From contig OZ241882.1 of NCBI GenBank assembly GCA_965203255.1, positions 1-64,000 of the forward strand: a DNA stretch of 64,000 nt, given 5' to 3'. A model generated the notes under the pieces. The model searched no databases, had not been told where the DNA came from, and was given only the letters and a program-made list of their open reading frames with translations. Both the position numbers and the translations under genes were made by a program. Positions 18,078 through 27,276 of this stretch are shown one piece after another. Numbering within the stretch: position 1 is the first letter of the stretch; every line of letters begins with the position of its first letter. Source of the DNA: JAPOUP01 sp965203255 (GTDB taxonomy: Bacteria > Pseudomonadota > Alphaproteobacteria > Rhodobacterales > Rhodobacteraceae).

Positions 18078-19007
18078 ATGACAGACATTTACCGAACCCG
18101 AGTTGCCACCGAAGCCTTTTCAGGCGACACTGCCTTTAGGGTGCGTATGCGCCGCCTTTTCGGCTTGCTGCAGGGTTTGGCCTCGAACCCGGCTACAGTC
18201 ATCGGCCTTATCATCATTGCGTTGATGCTCGCCATGGCGGTATTCGCGCCCTGGATTTCGGAACCGAACTCGCCCGATCCCTACCAAATGCCGCGCGACT
18301 GGGGTGCGGTCAGAAAGCCCCCAGGGACACCCGGCCACCCACTTGGAACCACCAATGAGGGTGGCGATGTGCTGTACGGTGTCATCTGGGGAAGTCGTAC
18401 GTCGCTGCAGCTGAGCCTTATGGTCGTTGGCTCCACAGTGTTTGTCGGCACGATCGTTGGGTCCATCGCCGGGCTTTTGGGCGGATGGGTTGATGAAGTG
18501 CTGATGCGGCTTGTTGACGTGTTCCTCTCGATTCCGGAATTGATCTTCGCGCTTGCCATAGCAGCGGTGCTGGGCCCATCCTTTGGCAACATTATCTTCG
18601 CGTTAGCAGTGGTTCTGTGGGTGAAGTACGCACGCATCATGCGGGCGCAGGTCCTGCAGATCAAGCAGCAGGATTTTGTCGATGCGGCCCGGGTGATCGG
18701 CGACTCGAAATTCAACATATATCTTCGCGATATTCTGCCGAATGCGGTGACACCGGTGATGGTGCAGGCGACGCTTGACATAGGCAACGTCGTGTTGATT
18801 GGCGCGACGCTATCCTTCATCGGGCTGTCGGAGGCCGGGATCGCTGAATGGGGTGTGCTGGTTTCCGAAGGGCAGGCGGGGATCGCATCAGGTCGGTGGT
18901 GGGCATCGACCTTTCCCGGTTTAATGATCTTCCTTTGGGCACTTGCCTTCAATCTTGTCGGCGATGGTCTGCGCGACGCGCTCGACCCGAGGACTGAGGG
19001 TCGGTGA
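18078..19007 (+). CDS. ABC transporter permease, DppC type
   Basis: A 309-residue inner-membrane permease. An N-terminal helix at about 35-60 is followed by a periplasmic stretch with GTPGHPLGTTNEGGDVLYGV (DppC signature). The EAA loop reads DFVDAARVIGDSKFNIYLRD with ILPNAVTPVM, and the tail is VGDGLRDALDPRTEGR. GGGGA lies just before the ATG. The stop overlaps the next ATPase start region, so translation is coupled. Confidence 0.93.
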   Translation: MTDIYRTRVATEAFSGDTAFRVRMRRLFGLLQGLASNPATVIGLIIIALMLAMAVFAPWISEPNSPDPYQMPRDWGAVRKPPGTPGHPLGTTNEGGDVLYGVIWGSRTSLQLSLMVVGSTVFVGTIVGSIAGLLGGWVDEVLMRLVDVFLSIPELIFALAIAAVLGPSFGNIIFALAVVLWVKYARIMRAQVLQIKQQDFVDAARVIGDSKFNIYLRDILPNAVTPVMVQATLDIGNVVLIGATLSFIGLSEAGIAEWGVLVSEGQAGIASGRWWASTFPGLMIFLWALAFNLVGDGLRDALDPRTEGR

Positions 19008-20248
19008 TGCTCGACACGAGTTATGGCGGTGCCACGGTTGCTTCGGTTCGCGACCTGAAAGTTCATTTCCAGTCGCAACGCGGCATCGTCCATGCGGTAG
19101 ATGGCGTCAGTTTCGACATTTCTGATGGAGAGACTCTCGGCCTCGTCGGCGAAACCGGTTGCGGCAAGAGCGTCACTGGGCGTTCGTTCCTTCGCTTGCT
19201 TCCAGTGCCTCCGGGAATTCTAGCTGGTGGATCGGTGTCGTTTCGCACCCATGCCAGCTGCACGGATTGCAACGGTGTCGGATGTCAAGTTTGCGGCGGC
19301 ACCGGGCGGCGGGGAAATCAGGAGCGGGCGGTTGACCTGCTCAGCATTTCGCCTGAGAAAATGCGGAGGATTCGCGGTGATCGCATTGCGATGATCTTTC
19401 AGGACCCAGGCAAGGCGCTTAACCCGACGCTTCCTATTGGTGCGCAGATCGCGGAGGTCTTTCTGCAGCATCGGACCCAGGAACTCATTGATCTTGCAGG
19501 TCTTCCAGGTGACACGTCCGGCGCCCTCAGGCGGTTTGCGTCGCAAAGCCAGAGTTTTGGGGACAGTTGGATTCTCTCGCTTCCCGGATTACGGGCACAA
19601 AGGAGGCGGATAGAGGAGGCTCTCGCGAAGATGGTGGCCGGTGCGCTGGCCGAGACGCAGGTGCCGAATCCCGCCAAGCTCATGGCCCGTTATCCGCACG
19701 AGCTTTCGGGAGGCATGCGGCAGCGAGTGATGATTGCCCAGGCGCTGGCCTGCAACCCAGATCTCCTAATCGCAGATGAGCCCACCACCGCGCTTGATGT
19801 GACAGTGGAAGCGCGAATCCTTGAGTTGATCCGTAACCTTCAGCAGCGTCGCAAGACCTCCGTGCTCTACATCAGTCATGACCTGACGCTTGTACGGCGT
19901 ATCAGCGACCGGGTGGCTGTGATGTATGCTGGAAGAATCGTTGAGATCGGGACAACGGCGGAGGTGTTTGCGAACCCTCGCCATCCATATACTCGAGGCC
20001 TACTGGCTGCGGTGCCCGGCGCGGATACGCCGCGCGGCAAGCTTGCGGCCATTCGCGGAACGGTGCCGGAACTTGTCAATCCGCCTGCCGCCTGCCGCTT
20101 TTCCGGGCGTTGTCCCCATGGCGCCGGTGCCTGCCACGGCAATGAACCGGTTCTGGAGAGAGTTTCCGCCAGCCACTCAGTTGCCTGCTTCATAGATCAT
20201 CCTGCGCCGTCAGGGGAACAGCCGAGCTATGACAGGGTGACCGCATGA
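19004..20248 (+). CDS. ABC transporter ATP-binding protein, DppD type, with a Cys-rich insertion
   Basis: A 414-residue ATPase. Walker A GETGCGKS is at 49-56, Q-loop Gln133, signature LSGGMRQR from about 234, Walker B LLIADEPTTALD. It has the C-terminal oligopeptide-type extension with Cys residues (ACRFSGRCPHGAGAC) seen in DppD/OppD. Unusual: between Walker A and the Q-loop lies CTDCNGVGCQVCGGTGRRG (Cys86/89/94/97), two consecutive CxxCxGxG units like the DnaJ zinc module. A second insertion of about 50 residues (165-215) precedes the signature. The start is GTG 19004 or ATG 19007. Confidence 0.93.
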   Translation: MMLDTSYGGATVASVRDLKVHFQSQRGIVHAVDGVSFDISDGETLGLVGETGCGKSVTGRSFLRLLPVPPGILAGGSVSFRTHASCTDCNGVGCQVCGGTGRRGNQERAVDLLSISPEKMRRIRGDRIAMIFQDPGKALNPTLPIGAQIAEVFLQHRTQELIDLAGLPGDTSGALRRFASQSQSFGDSWILSLPGLRAQRRRIEEALAKMVAGALAETQVPNPAKLMARYPHELSGGMRQRVMIAQALACNPDLLIADEPTTALDVTVEARILELIRNLQQRRKTSVLYISHDLTLVRRISDRVAVMYAGRIVEIGTTAEVFANPRHPYTRGLLAAVPGADTPRGKLAAIRGTVPELVNPPAACRFSGRCPHGAGACHGNEPVLERVSASHSVACFIDHPAPSGEQPSYDRVTA

Positions 20249-21495
20249 GGCCGCAGGCTGGGGTTCCCATCCTTTCCGTTCGCGGGGTCAGGAAGCATTA
20301 TCCGATCCGCGAGGGTGCACTTCAAAGGGTTGTCGGCCATGTGCGGGCAGTCGATGGCGTTTCATTTGATATTCGGCGCGGGGAAACCGTTGGTCTGGTC
20401 GGCGAATCCGGCTGCGGAAAGACGACGCTTGGCCGCGTAGTGGCCGCCCTTGCCGACCCAACCGATGGCGGAGTCCATTACAACATAGACGGCACGATGA
20501 GCCGAGTTGACCAGCTTATGGGAAAGGCCGCACGAACCTACCGACGAAACTGCCAAATGGTCTTCCAGGACAGTTTCGCCTCGCTCAACCCACGTCATCT
20601 CGTGATCGATCTGGTTGGGCGGCCGCTCAAGGTCTATGGCGAAGTTACCAGTACCGATCTGGTCGAGCGCGTGGTGGAGCTTCTGGATCAGGTGGGACTA
20701 GGCCGGCAGCATCTTTATCGCTACCCTCACCAGTTTTCGGGTGGGCAGCGGCAGCGCATCTCCATCGCACGGGCATTGGCCTTGAATCCGGAAATCATCG
20801 TGCTGGATGAACCGACAAGTGCACTTGATGTCTCCGTGCAGGCACAGATCCTGAATCTTCTCAACGACCTGCAGAGCGAAAGGAACCTTGCCTATCTCTT
20901 TGTCACGCACGACCTGTCAGTGGTTCATCACATGGCGGATCGGCTCGTCGTCATGTATCTCGGAAAGGTCGTCGAGGCGGGCGAGACGCGGGTAATTTTC
21001 GATTCTCCACACCATCCCTATACTAGGGAGCTGATGGCAGCGAAGCCCGGTCTGGAAGCGGATGCCAACGTTGAAATCCGAGGGCTTGAGGGTGCCGTGC
21101 CGGATCCTGCCCGCCCTCCCCAGGGATGCCGTTTCCATACACGGTGCGAGTTGGCAACTCCTGTCTGTGGATGGGAGGTCGATGACGTCGTCCGCTGGCT
21201 TGAAGATACACCAGGCATGTTCGAGCATCTGATCGGCGTTGAGCGAACGACGGAATTCGCTGCCAAGCTCGCTTTTGACAATGAAGAGGCTGCTGGGTTG
21301 CTTTCAATGGCCGTTCGGTCAGAGCAAGTGCCAAAGGCCATGCGAGCGGCAATGCGTCGGCTCAAACTTGACGGCACGAAGGTCGAGTTGGAGTTCGAGG
21401 ACGTTGGCGAAGTTGAACTTACGGAACGTGAGGACGGTCACTTGGCTGCATGTGTGCTCGCACCACAGGAGGTTAAATCTTGGAAGAAAATATGA
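20245..21495 (+). CDS. ABC transporter ATP-binding protein, DppF type
   Basis: A 416-residue ATPase with Walker A GESGCGKT, signature FSGGQRQR, Walker B IIVLDEPTSALD, and the family's Cys-containing C-terminal stretch CRFHTRCELATPVC. It is longer than usual: after about residue 330 it carries an acidic tail of roughly 85 residues (EVELEFEDVGEVEL-type text) that I do not recognise. It overlaps the upstream ATPase by 4 bp, and the downstream hydrolase start overlaps its TGA (ATGA). Confidence 0.92.
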   Translation: MRPQAGVPILSVRGVRKHYPIREGALQRVVGHVRAVDGVSFDIRRGETVGLVGESGCGKTTLGRVVAALADPTDGGVHYNIDGTMSRVDQLMGKAARTYRRNCQMVFQDSFASLNPRHLVIDLVGRPLKVYGEVTSTDLVERVVELLDQVGLGRQHLYRYPHQFSGGQRQRISIARALALNPEIIVLDEPTSALDVSVQAQILNLLNDLQSERNLAYLFVTHDLSVVHHMADRLVVMYLGKVVEAGETRVIFDSPHHPYTRELMAAKPGLEADANVEIRGLEGAVPDPARPPQGCRFHTRCELATPVCGWEVDDVVRWLEDTPGMFEHLIGVERTTEFAAKLAFDNEEAAGLLSMAVRSEQVPKAMRAAMRRLKLDGTKVELEFEDVGEVELTEREDGHLAACVLAPQEVKSWKKI

Positions 21496-22257
21496 CGACG
21501 GATCCGGAACACATTCAGATTTCCGAAGAGGTAAATGGCGCGTCCGTACTGCTGATGTATGTCGAGGTCTGGGATGGGCTTTACGCACCGGTCGGTGTTC
21601 GAAAACCCGAAGGTGACGGTCCCTTCCCGATGGTGCTTATGGCCGCAGGAAACGGGGGAGAGGGCATGGGCTGGATCCGTGATGCTGTGCGGAACCGTGC
21701 CTATATTATGGATAAGCTCACGGAAGCAGGTATGGCTTGTGCCTGGCTGCGTTACAGAACTGAAATTGAGCTCGGTTACAATAGTGGGGGCAAGTTGGTT
21801 CGGGACAAGCGGCAGGGACGGGACATGTTCAATCGTTCGCCCTTGGAATATGAGGATGTGATCGCGATCGCGGATTATCTAAAGGCGCTTCCTTGGGTTG
21901 ACGACAACAGGATTGGCATCATCGGTATGAGTCATGGTGGGGAGATGGCACTGAAGATCGCGTCGGAGTACCGCGGACTTGCGGCCGCTGTCGCTAGCGA
22001 GCCAGCCGCACATGAGTTTCTCGCGCTTCGCCCTGATGACACGGCTTTTGTGAATGAGGACACCGGGTTGCGTAACATCGAGGATATGCAGATGGCAGAG
22101 GTCGAGAAAGTCCGCCGCCGTATCGACATGGACAAGGCAACTTCCCGGATCTCGACGATCAGGACGCCATTTCTCATCATGGGTCGGGATGACGATCATC
22201 TGCAAGGCATCTTCCGAACGACTTATAATCTCCCCACTTCCATTCCGAAGTGCAACA

Positions 22258-22306
22258 CCGGCCATCTGCGCAGGGAGGGCGGAGCCCGAGCTGCGCAGAT
22301 GGCCGG
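22258..22306. repeat. Perfect 16-bp-arm hairpin near the IS30 left end
   Basis: CCGGCCATCTGCGCAG (22258-22273) is exactly complementary to CTGCGCAGATGGCCGG (22291-22306), with loop GGAGGGCGGAGCCCGAG. Equivalent hairpins with changed arms but a related loop are found in the other copies (for example about 55771-55819). Confidence 0.85.
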
Positions 22307-22423
22307 AAGGCGGGGTTTGCGGCTCTCCGGGAACGGCGGATCCGGCCCCGGAACGGCTGCAGTCCCGTCCGGAAGGAGAATATCCGGGCTTTCAGGGCAG
22401 CGCAAGGCCGCCGCCGGGGCAGG

Positions 22424-22481
22424 TCGCGTCCGTCCGGGCGCAGGGAGGGCGCAGCCCGACCGGAGCCCGGACGGACGCGAC
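22424..22481. repeat. Second 17-bp-arm hairpin in IS30 copy 1
   Basis: GTCGCGTCCGTCCGGGC (22424-22440) pairs perfectly with GCCCGGACGGACGCGAC (22465-22481). The loop again contains GGAGGGCGCAGCCCGAC. It lies between the transposase stop and the left end, and a counterpart exists in the other two copies. Confidence 0.85.
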
Positions 22482-22546
22482 GGCTTGATCCGTTCCACCC
22501 CCTCCCGGCGCGGCCATCCGCGCTGTCGGGAGGCGGGCCGGCGGTG

Positions 22547-23512
22547 TCAGGGAGGGCGGGCCCGGCGGAACACCTCGGCGGGGGTCCGGTAGCCGAGCAC
22601 CCTGCGCGGACGCGCGTTCAGGCGGTCCTGCACCCCCTTCACCTCATCGTCGCCGACCGCCCGGAGGTCCGTCCCCTTCGGCAGGTACTGCCGCACCAGC
22701 CCGTTGGTGTGCTCGTTCAGGCCCCTCTCCCAGGAGTGGTAGGGGGTCGCGAAGTAGAAGGAGGCCTTCAGCGCCTCCGCCACGCCGGCGTGGCCCGCGA
22801 ACTCCTTTCCGTTGTCCGCCGTGATCGTGTGGACAGGCGCGGCGGACGACCGGAGCATCGCCAGCATCGCCGCGGAGACCTCCGCCGAGGTCCGCCGGTC
22901 AACCCTCTGTAAATACGTGTATTTCGACGCACGGTCCACAAGCGAGACCACCGCCCCGCTGTGGCCCTTCCCGATGATCGTGTCCGCCTCCCAGTCACCG
23001 ACACGCTCCTTCCTCTCCACCTCCTCCGGCCTCTCCGAGATGTCCACCCGGCCCGGGATGTGGCCACGGCCCGAGTGCCGCCCGCCACGCCAGTTGGGCT
23101 TCTTCCCGCGGCGGCGCAGCAGCAGGAACAGCTCCCCGCCCGCCTTCCGGTCGGCCTTCAGGCGCTCGTATATCCACTGGCGGCCCACCGCCCAGCCACC
23201 CTCCAGCCGCAGCCGTCCCGCGACCTGCTCCGGGCTCCAGCCCTCCGCCAGGCACCCCTCCACATGCGCCCAGCGCTCCGCAGTCATCTTCCTCGGAACC
23301 GAGGAGGCGGCGCTGCGGCGGGCCTCCGCCATCCCCTGCGCCTCGCCGGGGCTGTAGCCCGAATCACCGCCGTTCCGGCGCAGCTCCCGCCAGACCGACG
23401 AACGGTCACGGCCCAGACGGGCCGCGATGTCCCCGTAGGAGAGCCCGCTTTCCTTCAGTGCGCCGATCTGGCATCTTTCCCCATGGGTCAGGTGGCGGAA
23501 GCCCTCGGGCAT
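22547..23512 (-). CDS. IS30-family transposase
   Basis: A 321-residue DDE transposase. It has an N-terminal helix-turn-helix (HLTHGERCQIGALKESGLSY then RLGRDRSSVWRELRRN). The catalytic core has first Asp in GDWEADTIIGKGH, second Asp in TITADNGKEFAGH, and Glu in RGLNEHTNGLVRQYLP. It starts at ATG 23512 (MPEGFRHLTH), the conserved start seen in the other copies, although the frame opens upstream. It appears intact. Confidence 0.92.
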   Translation of the reverse strand: MPEGFRHLTHGERCQIGALKESGLSYGDIAARLGRDRSSVWRELRRNGGDSGYSPGEAQGMAEARRSAASSVPRKMTAERWAHVEGCLAEGWSPEQVAGRLRLEGGWAVGRQWIYERLKADRKAGGELFLLLRRRGKKPNWRGGRHSGRGHIPGRVDISERPEEVERKERVGDWEADTIIGKGHSGAVVSLVDRASKYTYLQRVDRRTSAEVSAAMLAMLRSSAAPVHTITADNGKEFAGHAGVAEALKASFYFATPYHSWERGLNEHTNGLVRQYLPKGTDLRAVGDDEVKGVQDRLNARPRRVLGYRTPAEVFRRARPP

Positions 23513-23741
23513 GGCAGTCTCCTCTCTTCTCAACAAGGGGACTGTCGCCGCTTCCTGGCCGATCCGCAACATCATGCGGCAGGAAAACCGCCCAACACCG
23601 CCACTGGTGTTGCACTTCGGACTGGAATGGGGCTGCAGAAGAAACTTGCCAGACTCGGGCTGACAGAATCCGACCTTGGCGAACTGGTGCTACGGGCCGC
23701 TGAGCAGAACCCTAAGGGACTGAACACCGTCATCGAAGTCC

Positions 23742-24983
23742 ATGAGATTCGTTACTAGCTGCCTTATTGCTTTGTACTTCATGACCGCGCCGGCCACTGC
23801 GGACGATTTGCGGTCGAGTGTGCTTCGCAATGCTGCCATTGAGGCTGGATTCTTGCCAGCGTCGAAAACACGACCGCCGATCAACCGAACACTTGCCAAT
23901 CTCGGTAAACTCGCATTCGAGAGCAAGCTAGTGTCACCCGGCCAAGACATCGCTTGTGCATCCTGCCATCTTGACCGCTTCGGGTCAGCCGACGGGCTTC
24001 CAAATGCAATCGGAATCGGAGGCACAGGAGCAGGTGATACCCGCGAGCAATCTGGTGGCCGCTTGGTCCCCCGCAACACACTACCGTTTTGGGGCAGGGG
24101 CGGAATTGGGTTCGATACCTTTTTTTGGGATGGCAGGGTTTCCGGCCGCGGTGACGCTTTGCGGAGCCAATTTGGACCACAAGCGCCGTCGACGGATCCA
24201 CTTGTCGTGTCGGTTATGTTACCACCTGTTGAAGTAGACGAAATGGTTGGCGACATCGGTCATCTAACTACCGAAACCGTCGGATCCGCAGAGATTCTCT
24301 ATAACAAAGTCACTCGCAACCTCGCCACAGATTCCATGATCGCTGAGGCTGCTAAGGCTGCCTTTGACACGTCAGCCGACGACCTGGATTTTGTCAATTA
24401 TGCCGAGGCGATTGCGGAATTTATCCGATTCAACTTCGCTGTCCAGGGCACGCGTTTTCACCGCTTCGTGTTTGACAATGGCCCACTGACTAACGATGAA
24501 ATCGCTGGCGGGCTCCTTTTCTATGGCAAGGGAAGATGCTCACAGTGCCATAACGGACCGTATTTCAGTGATCTCGACTTTCACGCTATCCCGTCGCCCA
24601 ACTCCATGTTTGGTAAAAACGGTTTTGGCGTTGACTATGGGCGCTTCAATGTGACCAACAACCCCGAAGACCTTGCAAAATTCCGGACGCCACCTTTGTA
24701 CAATGTGATGACGACGGCTCCTTACGGTCATTCCGGTGCTTTCGAACGTCTATCGGACATCATTATTGCACACAGTGATCCTTTGGCAGTGCTTGATTTG
24801 CGAGAAATGGGATCCGTTCGGCGTCAAGGCATCTACCAGCAATTGCGTCTCTGGGTTAACGAGCCGGTAGCAGAAAGCGTGTTCACCGACACTGAAATTG
24901 CGCAACTCATATCATTCCTAAGTACATTGGAGTATCAGTCACTAGTTGATGTCGTCAGCCCGAACTCTACAGACTCAGAATGA
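23742..24983 (+). CDS. Di-heme cytochrome c peroxidase / MauG-family protein
   Basis: A 413-residue periplasmic c-type cytochrome. The signal peptide MRFVTSCLIALYFMTAPATA is followed by two heme c-binding motifs, CASCH (about residue 71) and CSQCH (about residue 267). The family includes bacterial CcpA peroxidases, which reduce H2O2 using two hemes, and MauG-like enzymes that oxidise protein side chains. PRNTLPFWGRGG and the late PYGHSGAFE are typical. The start overlaps the last codons of the split hydrolase, so it was probably the next gene in that operon; the IS30 insertion could now polar-silence it. Confidence 0.9.
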   Translation: MRFVTSCLIALYFMTAPATADDLRSSVLRNAAIEAGFLPASKTRPPINRTLANLGKLAFESKLVSPGQDIACASCHLDRFGSADGLPNAIGIGGTGAGDTREQSGGRLVPRNTLPFWGRGGIGFDTFFWDGRVSGRGDALRSQFGPQAPSTDPLVVSVMLPPVEVDEMVGDIGHLTTETVGSAEILYNKVTRNLATDSMIAEAAKAAFDTSADDLDFVNYAEAIAEFIRFNFAVQGTRFHRFVFDNGPLTNDEIAGGLLFYGKGRCSQCHNGPYFSDLDFHAIPSPNSMFGKNGFGVDYGRFNVTNNPEDLAKFRTPPLYNVMTTAPYGHSGAFERLSDIIIAHSDPLAVLDLREMGSVRRQGIYQQLRLWVNEPVAESVFTDTEIAQLISFLSTLEYQSLVDVVSPNSTDSE

Positions 24984-25189
24984 TCCGCATATATTGCATT
25001 TTTGAATTCGTGCTGCAGCTTGCGGTTACCGAACCCGAGAAGAATAGGTCCCAAGACATACGAAGCACCGGGCTTTCGTAACCACCTGTGAGGCTTTGTC
25101 TTATCTAGTGGATTGCAAGAAACAAAAGCTTGCATTTCTTTGTGAAGAGTGCCTCTGTCTTCCGGTCGCCGTCAGGCGGCTCCAGAACA

Positions 25190-25760
25190 ACCATAAGGAC
25201 AGCAGGCAGGCAGCGCAATGGGCAGGAAACCAGGCTTTCGGACAGGGACCGCGAACGCCCCGGACGGATCGCGAAGGACACGAGGAGCATCCAGAGGCAC
25301 GTCCGGCGCACCCGGATCATCCCCGGCCTCGGGTCGGGGCACAGCGCCGCGGAGACCATGCAGCGGACCGGAAAGCCGCGGTCGACCGTGGAGCGCTGGT
25401 TGAACCGCTTTCTCGAGCGGGGCGTGGACGGGCCGCTGCGGGACGTGACCCGCCCTCCGGGACTGGAGCCGACCCCCGACGGAACGGTGAGGGCGGTGGT
25501 CGACCTCGCGGGTCCCGCCGCCGCGCACCAGCCTCTGGACACTGCGGGCGCTGGCGAAGAGGCTGGCGCTGACCGCCATGGACGTGAACGGCATCCTGAG
25601 GCGCAACGGGCCAGGCCGCACCAGGTCAGGACGTCCAGGGTCTTCCGCGACCCGAGGTCCGGGCCCAGGGTCCGCCACGTCGTGGGTCTCCACCTCAACC
25701 CGCCGGACCACACCGTCGTGCTATCGGTCGACGGAAAGATCCACTTCCGAAACGGACAAC
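25190..25760 (+). pseudogene. Degenerate IS630-type transposase, first remnant
   Basis: Transposase text is scattered in different frames: RIAKDTRSIQRHVRRTRIIP and STVERWLNRFLERGVDGPLR (helix-turn-helix region), then MDVNGILRRNG in another frame, then HVVGLHLNPPDHTVVLSVDG, which matches the IS630 core at its first catalytic Asp. It then ends abruptly. At least two frameshifts and a 3' truncation make it non-functional. No inverted repeats could be assigned. Confidence 0.7.
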
Positions 25761-25840
25761 GTGGCAGGCTTCAAGCTGAGCGTCGGCTTATGAGAGACGC
25801 CCAGCAAGCCAAACTCACCGGAATTGCTCTCGCATTTCTA

Positions 25841-27151
25841 GTGTAGCGCCATCGTAGAAATGAGTGTTCTGTCTGGCTGTCTCCAGGCTTCATGCCATCT
25901 GTTCCGGCCTCAGGCAACCCGCGGGCGGCGGAAGGCGGCGGCGGACCGCCCCCGGCCCGCATCATGGAACGGAGCGGACAATGGCACAGGGGACGGGGAC
26001 TCCCAGGAACAGGGGACGCAGGATTTACCGGGTCCGGCTCCCGGACGAAGAGAGGGCGGAGCTGCGGCAGCTGGCCGACAGCGGGGCGGCGGCGTACAGG
26101 CGCCGGCGCGCCCGGATCCTGCCGCTGGCCGACGAGGACCGTGACGACGGGGGCCGCACCGACTGCGGCATCGCGCCGGTCCTGGAGGTCGGCAGGTCGA
26201 CCGCCGGGCGGGTGCGCCGCCGCTGCGCCGGGGAGGGTCTGGAAGCGGCGCCGGTCCGCCGCGAGCAGAGGAACCGGAAGGCGCGCAGCCTCGACGGCGG
26301 GGGCGGGGGGAGGCTGGTGGCCCTCGCCTGCCCGCGGCCGCCGGAGGGGCGGAGCCGGTGGACGATGCAGCTGCTGGCGGACCGGCCCGGCGGGCTGGGG
26401 ACCGTCGACACGGTCCCGGACGAGACGGTGAGGAAGACCCTGAAAAAAACGATGTGAAGCCGTGGCTAAGGCGGTACCGGTGCATCCCGCCCAGGGCCAG
26501 CGGCGACCTCCCCGCCGCCATGGAGGACGTTCTGGAGCGGCACCAGCGGGAGCTCACGGATGACGGGGCTCTGGCCGTCATGGACGGGACCTCCCGCCAG
26601 CGGAGAAGGGAGACCCGGGTGCCTCGGCCGGCGCGTCCCGGCGACCCCGCCGTCCACGACTTCGGATACGGGCGCAACGGCACCGCGAACCTGTTCATGC
26701 CGTTCGCCCCGCTGCCCGGACGGCGGGAGGTCACGGTCACCGACCGGCGGACGCGCGGGGACTGGGCCAGGGTCATCCGCGGGCCTGTCGACGTCACCTT
26801 CCCCGGCAGGCGCATCGTGCCCGTGATGGACAGCCCCGACGTCCACACCGTCGGCTCCCTCCACGGGACGTTCCCTCCCGAAGAGGCGGCGCGGATCGCC
26901 TCCCGGCTGGAGATCCACCATCCCCCGAGGCGCGCAGGCCGGCCGGACGTGGCAGGGACCGGGATCGGGGCCATGGTCCGCCAGTGCCTGGACCGCCGCA
27001 TTCCCGACCGGGAGACGATGTGCCACGAAACGGAGGCATGGGCCCGAAACAGGAACCGGGAGAGGGCCACCGTGGACTGGCGTTTCACGACAGCCGACGC
27101 ACGCATCAGGCTCAGGTCCCTTTACCCGTCAACGCAATGATGTCGCTACAC
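25841..27151 (+). mobile_element. IS630-family insertion sequence
   Basis: A 1311-bp element. Left end GTGTAGCGCCATCGT and right end, read inward, GTGTAGCGACATCAT are imperfect inverted repeats. It is flanked by TA on both sides (25839-25840, 27152-27153), the target duplication typical of IS630/Tc1-mariner elements. It lies immediately beside the older remnant. The transposase is carried in two frames. Confidence 0.82.
25981..27140 (+). pseudogene. IS630-family transposase in two frames, catalytic Glu apparently lost
   Basis: The first frame (25981-26457) begins MAQGTGTPRNRGRR and encodes the DNA-binding region. It reaches an A7 run (26443-26449) just before its TGA. The -1 frame continues as NDVKPWLRRYRCIPPR to 27140. 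The split at an A-tract resembles programmed slippage known in IS630 elements. The first Asp (LAVMDGTSRQ) and second Asp (VPVMDSPDVHT) of the DDE triad remain. The segment expected to read like HGSWLNMAEIE instead reads RAGRPDVAGTGIG, so the third acidic residue is missing. Probably inactive. Confidence 0.75.
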
Positions 27152-27268
27152 TAGATATCACCACATGAAGGAGACCACTGCACCACCAAGGGTTCCTAAA
27201 GACTCCGATTCCAGCCCTTTGGACGTACCGAGAGATACCATTTTCTACTACTACCACAGCTCATCAAT

Positions 27269-27276
27269 ATGATGTA
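27269..27276. repeat. Target-site duplication, left, of IS1595 copy 2 (ATGATGTA)
   Basis: ATGATGTA directly precedes the left inverted repeat and is repeated at 28513-28520. Confidence 0.9.

Larger units (their letters stand above)
22232..23632 (-). mobile_element. IS30-family insertion sequence, copy 1
   Basis: A 1401-bp element. Terminal repeats: left CCCCACTTCCATTCCGAAGT followed by GCAACACC; right, read inward, CCCCATTCCAGTCCGAAGTG followed by CAACACC. It is flanked by CT on both sides (22230-22231, 23633-23634), a 2-bp duplication consistent with IS30. It has one transposase on the minus strand. The 315 bp beyond the transposase stop holds two large hairpins. It is much more GC-rich than the interrupted gene. 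Confidence 0.9.
21492..23758 (+). pseudogene. Alpha/beta hydrolase split by an IS30 insertion
   Basis: An alpha/beta hydrolase encoded in 21492-22231 and 23635-23758. The first part has GGEGMGWIRDAV, the nucleophile Ser in GIIGMSHGGEMA, and FLIMGRDDDHLQG with the acidic residue. After TTYN it runs into the IS30 left end. Removing the element (22232-23632) plus one copy of the CT duplication joins TTYN directly to LQKKLARLGLTESDLGELV in frame, ending at TAG 23756-23758, for a total of 287 residues. The ancestral gene was the last of the ABC operon and overlapped the peroxidase start. As it stands the product is truncated with an IS-encoded tail. Confidence 0.85.

Noticed and set aside
25910..27106. 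A 398-codon minus-strand frame over the IS630 element
   Set aside because: Arg/Pro/Ser-rich shadow of the transposase on the plus strand.
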